A stretch of DNA of 64,000 bases, from assembly GCF_003065485.1 (NCBI RefSeq), contig NZ_CP026951.1, forward strand, positions 1,302,001 to 1,366,000, written 5' to 3'. The position numbers were made by a program, and so were the translations under genes. Of the stretch, positions 58,592 to 64,000 are shown in pieces (positions within the stretch are counted from its first letter, which is position 1; every line of letters begins with the position of its first letter). Source of the stretch: Salinibacterium hongtaonis (GTDB lineage Bacteria > Actinomycetota > Actinomycetes > Actinomycetales > Microbacteriaceae). Under the pieces are notes generated by a model, which worked only from the letters and a program-made list of their open reading frames with translations, was not told the DNA's origin and made no database searches.

Positions 58592-60046
58592 TTAGAGCGA
58601 GATGGGTCGGTCCGTCGGCCGCACTGGTGCCGGCAGAAGCGTGTCGCCCTCTAGGAAGCGGTCTACCTCAGAAGCGGCCGCTCTGCCCTCGGCAATCGCC
58701 CAGACGATGAGCGACTGGCCACGGCCCGCATCGCCGGCAACGAACACGCCGGAGTAGTCGGTTTCATAGTTGTGCGCCCGCGCAGGAACCCCCTGCTCAA
58801 ACGGAAGCGACAGCTGGGATTCGAGGCCCTGGCTCTCGGGACCGGTGAAGCCCAGAGCCAGAAGCACGAGATCGGCAGGAATCTCCCGCTCAGTTCCCGA
58901 CTTGGGGACTCGGCGACCGTCCACGTATTCCGTCTCGGCAATCCGAACAGCGCGTACTTCGCCGACCTCATTGGAGAGGAACTCAACGGTGGAAGCCAGG
59001 TACATGCGCTCCCCACCCTCTTCGTGGGCACTCTGCACCTCGAACAGTGTGGGAGCCGTCGGCCAGGGCTGGTGCTCGGGCCTCTCAAGAGGCGGCTGCG
59101 TACCGATGGCCAGGTTCGTGACGGAGAGCGCATTCTGACGGTGCGCGGTTCCGATGCAGTCGGCACCCGTGTCACCACCACCGAGAACAACCACGTGCTT
59201 ACCTTCGGCCGTGATCTGGTCGGTCACCGTGTCGCCAGCGACGACGCGGTTCTGCTCCACGAGGTACTCCATCGCAAAGTGAACGCCAGCGAGGTCGCGT
59301 CCCGGGATCGGGAGATCACGCGGCACTGTCGACCCTGTAGCGACGATTACGGCGTCGTAGCGGGCGCGTAGATCGCTCCACGAGATGTCGTCGCCGATGT
59401 TGACACCGGCGCGGAATCGAGTTCCCTCCGCCTGCATCTGCTTGAGGCGGGAGTCGAGAACCTTCTTCTCCATTTTGAAGTCGGGGATGCCGTAGCGAAG
59501 GAGGCCACCGATGCGGTCGTCGCGCTCAAAGACGGCAACGGTGTGCCCAGCGCGGGTCAGCTGCTGTGCGGCCGCGAGCCCGGCCGGGCCCGACCCAACA
59601 ACGGCAACGGTCTTGCCGGTCAGGCGCTCGGGCGGGTGGGGCTCGACCCAGTCGTTGGCCCACGCCTGGTCGATGATCGATACCTCGACCTGCTTGATCG
59701 TGACGGGTGGCTGGTTGATGCCGAGCACGCACGAGCTTTCGCAGGGAGCGGGACAGAGCTTTCCCGTGAACTCGGGAAAGTTGTTGGTTGCGTGCAGACG
59801 TTCGATGGCCTGTCGGCCCTCTCCTCTGCGCATCAGGTCATTCCACTCGGGAATGAGGTTGCCTAGCGGGCAACCCTGATGGCAGAACGGCACCCCACAG
59901 TCCATGCAACGCCCGGCCTGTCGCCGGAGCGTTGCCGCGTCACCCTGCTCGTAGACCTCTTTCCAGTCCATGAGACGGAGAGCAACGGGACGACGAGCAG
60001 GAAGCTCCCTCTCGCGGGTCTTCAAGAATCCCTTGGGATCAGCCAC
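58592..60046 (-). CDS. gltD: Glutamate synthase small subunit (beta)
   Basis: GltD transfers electrons from NADPH to the large subunit. The 484-residue protein has N-terminal cysteines for two [4Fe-4S] clusters ([30 protein letters not shown]), an FAD loop [15 protein letters not shown] and an NADPH loop [17 protein letters not shown] 60046 has GGAGG six bases upstream and overlaps the gltB stop by eight bases; the frame stays open into gltB, but that part is not GltD. Confidence 0.96.
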   Translation of the reverse strand: MADPKGFLKTRERELPARRPVALRLMDWKEVYEQGDAATLRRQAGRCMDCGVPFCHQGCPLGNLIPEWNDLMRRGEGRQAIERLHATNNFPEFTGKLCPAPCESSCVLGINQPPVTIKQVEVSIIDQAWANDWVEPHPPERLTGKTVAVVGSGPAGLAAAQQLTRAGHTVAVFERDDRIGGLLRYGIPDFKMEKKVLDSRLKQMQAEGTRFRAGVNIGDDISWSDLRARYDAVIVATGSTVPRDLPIPGRDLAGVHFAMEYLVEQNRVVAGDTVTDQITAEGKHVVVLGGGDTGADCIGTAHRQNALSVTNLAIGTQPPLERPEHQPWPTAPTLFEVQSAHEEGGERMYLASTVEFLSNEVGEVRAVRIAETEYVDGRRVPKSGTEREIPADLVLLALGFTGPESQGLESQLSLPFEQGVPARAHNYETDYSGVFVAGDAGRGQSLIVWAIAEGRAAASEVDRFLEGDTLLPAPVRPTDRPISL

Positions 60047-63000
60047 CGGTAACCTCCATGATGCGCTCCCAGACGACGTCGCCATCGGGGTCAAGTCCTT
60101 CAATGATTGCGGCTTCGCGGGTAGCGATGACGGCGGCGTAGTCCCGCGGCATCACCTTGACGAAGCGTTCGACGGTCTCGTCGATGTTGGCGAGCATCCG
60201 TGCGGCAACCGGTGAGCCGGTTTCGTCGCGGTGACGCTCCAGCATGTCGGTCAGAATAACCACATCACCGCTACCCAGAGGCTGCAGTTCCAGTTCTCCT
60301 GTCGCGAGTGACTCACGGTTGACTCGCTCGGCCCGCAGGTCGTAAACGTAGGCGGTTCCGCCCGACATTCCCGCTCCGAGGTTGCGCCCCGTGGAGCCGA
60401 GGATGACGGCGAGTCCGCCGGTCATGTACTCGAGCGCGTGGTCACCAACGCCCTCGACCACGCCGATCGCTCCGGAGTTGCGCACCAGGAACCGCTCGCC
60501 GACTCGTCCGCGGATAAACATGCTGCCCTGCGTTGCGCCGTAACCGATGACGTTGCCGGCAATCACGTTCAACTCAGCGGGGAAGACGCTCTCACGGTCT
60601 GGCCGGACGACGATGCTGCCGCCCGACAGACCCTTGCCCACGTAGTCGTTGGTGTCGCCCTCAAGCCTGATCGTGATTCCCGACGGGAGGAAGGCGCCAA
60701 GCGACTGTCCTGCCGAACCGCGCAGGTTCACCGTGATCGAGTTCTCCGGCAATCCCTGCGCACCGTGGCGAAGGGTCACGTGGTGACCCAGCATCGTGCC
60801 GACCGCACGCTCCGTATTGCGGATGGGAAGGTCGACCGAAACCGGCTCTCCCCCATCAATGGCCGCCTGAGCCAGGCGGATGAGTTCGACATCGAAGTGC
60901 TTGTCGAGTTCGTGGTCCTGTCCGACTCGGTTCGTTAGCGGCTCATCCGGGCCAAAGTCCGGTCCGACAAGGATCGGGCTCAGGTCGAGGCCATCGGCCT
61001 TCCAGTGGGAGACTGCGCGATCCATGTCGAGAAGCTCGCGGTGGCCGATTGCCTCCTCAAGGGTGCGGAAGCCGAGCTCCGAAAGGTACTCGCGGATCTC
61101 CTGCGCAATGAACTCGAAGAAGTTGACGACGTACTCCGCCTTGCCCGTGAACCGCTCACGCAGCTCGGGGTTCTGGGTCGCGACACCGACGGGGCACGTG
61201 TCGAGGTGGCACACGCGCATCATGATGCACCCTGAAACAACGAGAGGGGCCGTGGCAAAGCCAAACTCCTCGGCTCCCAGCAGAGCGGCAACGATAACGT
61301 CGCGGCCGGTCTTGAGCTGGCCATCGACCTGCACGACGACACGATCGCGCATGCCATTGAGCATGAGGGTCTGCTGAGTTTCGGCGAGACCCAGCTCCCA
61401 AGGCGTTCCTGCGTGCTTCAGGGAGTTAAGCGGGCTCGCGCCCGTGCCGCCGTCATGCCCCGACACCAGCACGACATCGGCCAACGCCTTCGAGACTCCG
61501 GCCGCAACCGCGCCGATCCCGTTCTGGCTCACGAGCTTGACGTGAACGCGGGCGGACGGGTTAGCGCGCTTGACATCGAAAATCAGTTGCTTGAGGTCTT
61601 CGATCGAGTAGATGTCGTGGTGTGGCGGCGGCGAAATAAGGCCGACGCCCGCGGTGCCGTGACGGGTGCGCGCGATCCAGGGATAGACCTTGCCAGCGGG
61701 AAGCTGCCCGCCCTCTCCCGGCTTAGCGCCCTGCGCCATCTTGATCTGAATGTCGGTCGCATGAGTGAGATACATGCTGGTAACGCCGAATCGGCCGGAC
61801 GCAACCTGCTTGATGGCGCTGCGGCGCTCGGGGTCGAGCAGCCGCTCGACATCCTCGCCGCCCTCACCCGTGTTGCTTCTTCCGCCAAGACGGTTCATGG
61901 CGATCGCCAGGGTCTCGTGCGCCTCCTGGCTGATCGAGCCGTAGCTCATCGCGCCCGTGTTGAAGCGCTTGACGATGTCTGCCACCGACTCGACCTCGTC
62001 GATCGGTACTGCGGGTCGCGAACCGGTTTTGAGGGCGAACAGACCACGCAGGGTCATGAGATTGGCCGTCTGGTCATCCACGAGCTTGGTGTATTCGCGG
62101 AAGATGTCGTAGCGGCGAGTGCGCGTTGAGTGCTGCAGGCGGAAGATCGTGTCCGGGTTGAACAGGTGGGGCGGGCCCTCCCTGCGCCACTGGTACTCGC
62201 CGCCCGTCGACAGACGCTCGTGCGCCCGCGACGTACCCTCCTCGGGGTAGGCCGAGTAGTGGCGGGCCAGATTCTCTGCGGCAACAGCTTCAAGACCGAT
62301 GCCGCCGAGCTTGGTCGTCGTTCCCGTGAAGTATTCGGCGACGAAGTCCTGGGCGAGGCCGACAGCTTCGAACGCCTGAGCGCCGATATAGGAACCAACG
62401 ACGGAGATGCCCATCTTGGACATGATCTTGAGCACGCCCTTGCCGAGCGCCTTGATCACGTTCTTGACGGCCTTCTCGGCTGTCATCCCGGTAATGGCCC
62501 CGCTGCGAACAAGCTCCTCGGCCGTCTCCATTACCAGGTACGGGTTGATTGCCGAGGCGCCGTACCCCACGAGAAGGGCTACATGGTGAACTTCGCGGAC
62601 ATCGCCCGCTTCGACGATGAGGCCGACCTTGAGCCGGTTCTCAGCGCGGATGAGGTGATGGTGAACCGTCGAAAGCAACAGCAGCGATGGAATCGGCGCG
62701 AGATCTTTGTTCGAGTCACGGTCGGAGAGCACGATGAACTTTGCCCCGCGCTCCAGCGCGTCGTCCACCTCTGCGCAGATTGCCGCGAGGCGGTTGCGAA
62801 GCGCGTCTTTGCCCTCGTCGAAGCGATACAGGCCGCGGATGGTCGTGGTCGTTCGATTGCCCGGGGTCGAGTCGATGTGCTGAATCTTGGCCAGCTCATC
62901 GTTGTCGATGACGGGAAAGTCGAGGGCGACCTGGTACGCGTGCTCCGGAGTCGCATCCAGAAGGTTGCGCTCGGGGCCGAGGCCGCCGCGCAGGGAGGTA

Positions 63001-64000
63001 ACGACCTCTTCGCGGATCGAATCCAGAGGCGGGTTCGTCACCTGGGCGAACTGCTGAGTGAAGTAGTCAAATAGCAGGCGTGGGCGCTCCGACAACACTG
63101 CGATCGGGGTGTCGGAACCCATCGCGCCGATCGGCTCTGCGCCGTTCTCCGCCATGGGCCTGACCAGGATTCGAACCTCTTCTTCTGTGTATCCGAAGGT
63201 ACGCAGGCGGCGGGTTACCGATGCCGGGGTGTGCACGATGTGCTCGCGCTCGGGAAGGTCCTTGAGATTGATGCGACCAGCGTCGAGCCACTCTTGCCAC
63301 GGCTTGGCCGCGGCAAGTTCACTCTTGATCTCGTCATCCTCGATAAGCCGACCCTCAGCGGTGTCGACGAGGAACATCTTGCCGGGGCGAAGACGTCCCT
63401 TGCGAACGACGCGGCTTGGCTCGATGTCGAGAACACCGATTTCGCTCGCGAGCACAACGAGCCCGTCGTCGGTGATGAGGAACCGGCCGGGACGGAGCCC
63501 GTTGCGGTCGAGTGTTGCGCCGACCATACTCCCGTCGGTAAACACGAGGGCGGCTGGTCCATCCCACGGCTCCATGAGCATCGAGTGGTACTCGTAGAAA
63601 GCCCGAAGATCGGGGTCGATGTCGACCTGGTTCTCGTACGCCTCGGGGACCATCATCATCATGGCGTGAGGGAGCGAACGCCCCGAGAGGCTCAGGAGCT
63701 CAACGACCTCATCAAACGATGCCGAGTCGCTTGCGCCGGGGCTGACGATGGGCATGAGGGGAGCAAGGTCGCCCAACAACTCGGACGAGAGCTGAGATTG
63801 GCGAGCCCGCATCCAGTTGCGGTTGCCCTGCACTGTGTTGATCTCGCCGTTGTGCGCGATCATGCGGAAGGGCTGAGCGAGGGGCCACGAAGGGAACGTG
63901 TTCGTTGAGTACCGCGAGTGCACGAGAGCAAGACGCGAGGTGAAGCGCTCGTCGGAGAGATCGGGGTAGAACGGCTCAAGCTGGAGCGTCGTGACCATGC
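60039..64000 (-). CDS. gltB: Glutamate synthase large subunit (alpha), 5' end outside the window
   Basis: GltB makes two glutamates from glutamine and 2-oxoglutarate. The gene runs off the window at base 64000, so roughly the first 200 of about 1520 residues, including the catalytic N-terminal cysteine, are missing. Seen are the remaining amidotransferase domain ([38 protein letters not shown]), the central domain, the FMN/[3Fe-4S] synthase domain ([46 protein letters not shown]) and the C-terminal beta-helix GXGXG domain. It overlaps gltD by eight bases. Confidence 0.97.
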   Translation of the reverse strand, partial: MVTTLQLEPFYPDLSDERFTSRLALVHSRYSTNTFPSWPLAQPFRMIAHNGEINTVQGNRNWMRARQSQLSSELLGDLAPLMPIVSPGASDSASFDEVVELLSLSGRSLPHAMMMMVPEAYENQVDIDPDLRAFYEYHSMLMEPWDGPAALVFTDGSMVGATLDRNGLRPGRFLITDDGLVVLASEIGVLDIEPSRVVRKGRLRPGKMFLVDTAEGRLIEDDEIKSELAAAKPWQEWLDAGRINLKDLPEREHIVHTPASVTRRLRTFGYTEEEVRILVRPMAENGAEPIGAMGSDTPIAVLSERPRLLFDYFTQQFAQVTNPPLDSIREEVVTSLRGGLGPERNLLDATPEHAYQVALDFPVIDNDELAKIQHIDSTPGNRTTTTIRGLYRFDEGKDALRNRLAAICAEVDDALERGAKFIVLSDRDSNKDLAPIPSLLLLSTVHHHLIRAENRLKVGLIVEAGDVREVHHVALLVGYGASAINPYLVMETAEELVRSGAITGMTAEKAVKNVIKALGKGVLKIMSKMGISVVGSYIGAQAFEAVGLAQDFVAEYFTGTTTKLGGIGLEAVAAENLARHYSAYPEEGTSRAHERLSTGGEYQWRREGPPHLFNPDTIFRLQHSTRTRRYDIFREYTKLVDDQTANLMTLRGLFALKTGSRPAVPIDEVESVADIVKRFNTGAMSYGSISQEAHETLAIAMNRLGGRSNTGEGGEDVERLLDPERRSAIKQVASGRFGVTSMYLTHATDIQIKMAQGAKPGEGGQLPAGKVYPWIARTRHGTAGVGLISPPPHHDIYSIEDLKQLIFDVKRANPSARVHVKLVSQNGIGAVAAGVSKALADVVLVSGHDGGTGASPLNSLKHAGTPWELGLAETQQTLMLNGMRDRVVVQVDGQLKTGRDVIVAALLGAEEFGFATAPLVVSGCIMMRVCHLDTCPVGVATQNPELRERFTGKAEYVVNFFEFIAQEIREYLSELGFRTLEEAIGHRELLDMDRAVSHWKADGLDLSPILVGPDFGPDEPLTNRVGQDHELDKHFDVELIRLAQAAIDGGEPVSVDLPIRNTERAVGTMLGHHVTLRHGAQGLPENSITVNLRGSAGQSLGAFLPSGITIRLEGDTNDYVGKGLSGGSIVVRPDRESVFPAELNVIAGNVIGYGATQGSMFIRGRVGERFLVRNSGAIGVVEGVGDHALEYMTGGLAVILGSTGRNLGAGMSGGTAYVYDLRAERVNRESLATGELELQPLGSGDVVILTDMLERHRDETGSPVAARMLANIDETVERFVKVMPRDYAAVIATREAAIIEGLDPDGDVVWERIMEVTGG

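Overview
The window is GC-rich chromosomal DNA from a Gram-positive actinobacterium, most likely of the family Microbacteriaceae or a close relative. The marker genes seen are RbpA, WhiA, OpcA, a DUF3099 membrane protein, an actinobacterial-type glgA/glgC divergent pair, an ANTAR response regulator of the PdtaR type, and polA, rpsA, coaE, uvrB and uvrA in the loose order also known from mycobacteria. The species cannot be named from sequence alone. It is almost entirely core genome. I see no phage, transposase, CRISPR array, plasmid gene or rRNA, and the only RNA gene I can support is one tRNA-Leu(CAA). No stretch longer than about 300 bp lacks a gene.

Layout. Bases 1-6114 hold alpha-glucan and small housekeeping genes: the 3' part of treS, a lone DEDDh exonuclease, rpmE2, an orphan ABC ATPase, glgA (probably the maltose-1-phosphate synthase GlgM) divergent from glgC, and serB. 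Bases 6111-10769 hold fabG, a DUF3099 gene, a small Cys/His protein and SURF1 in a tight run, then an ABC-F ATPase and bioY. Bases 10824-17157 hold the iron-sulfur operon sufB-sufD-Rieske-sufC-sufT, divergent from ctaA, with ctaB convergent to ctaA. Bases 17414-25516 are a pentose phosphate operon, tkt-tal-pgi-zwf-opcA-pgl, with overlapping stops and starts. Bases 25608-39302 run on the minus strand: uvrB, uvrA, uvrC, rapZ, whiA, sodA, gapA, pgk, tpiA, secG and rbpA.

Bases 39312-46878 hold the cytochrome bd operon cydA-cydB-cydDC, with CydD and CydC fused, divergent from a BlaI/MecI repressor and M56 metalloprotease pair. Bases 46875-58513 hold coaE, a DUF4126 protein, rpsA, a frameshifted TIGR01777 epimerase with a DUF4166-like gene, a DUF885 peptidase-like gene, polA, a PaaI-type thioesterase, the ANTAR regulator, tRNA-Leu and pyk. 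Bases 58592-64000 hold gltD and most of gltB.

How the genes fit together. Several modules feed central carbon and redox metabolism: glycogen and trehalose (treS, glgA/glgM, glgC), oxidative and non-oxidative pentose phosphate steps, lower glycolysis (tpiA, pgk, gapA, pyk) and glutamate synthase. Respiratory assembly is represented by haem A synthesis (ctaA, ctaB), SURF1 and cytochrome bd. DNA repair is represented by uvrA, uvrB, uvrC and polA, with a LexA-type box upstream of uvrA.

I did not find a convincing new multi-gene system. The most interesting signals are regulatory. Twelve genes carry a TAnnnT -10 element ending exactly 6 or 7 bases before the start codon, which predicts leaderless mRNAs. 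Several dyads crowd the cydA/blaI intergenic region. A 14-bp palindrome lies between sufB and ctaA. The clearest structural oddity is a single-base frameshift in the Rossmann region of the TIGR01777 epimerase.
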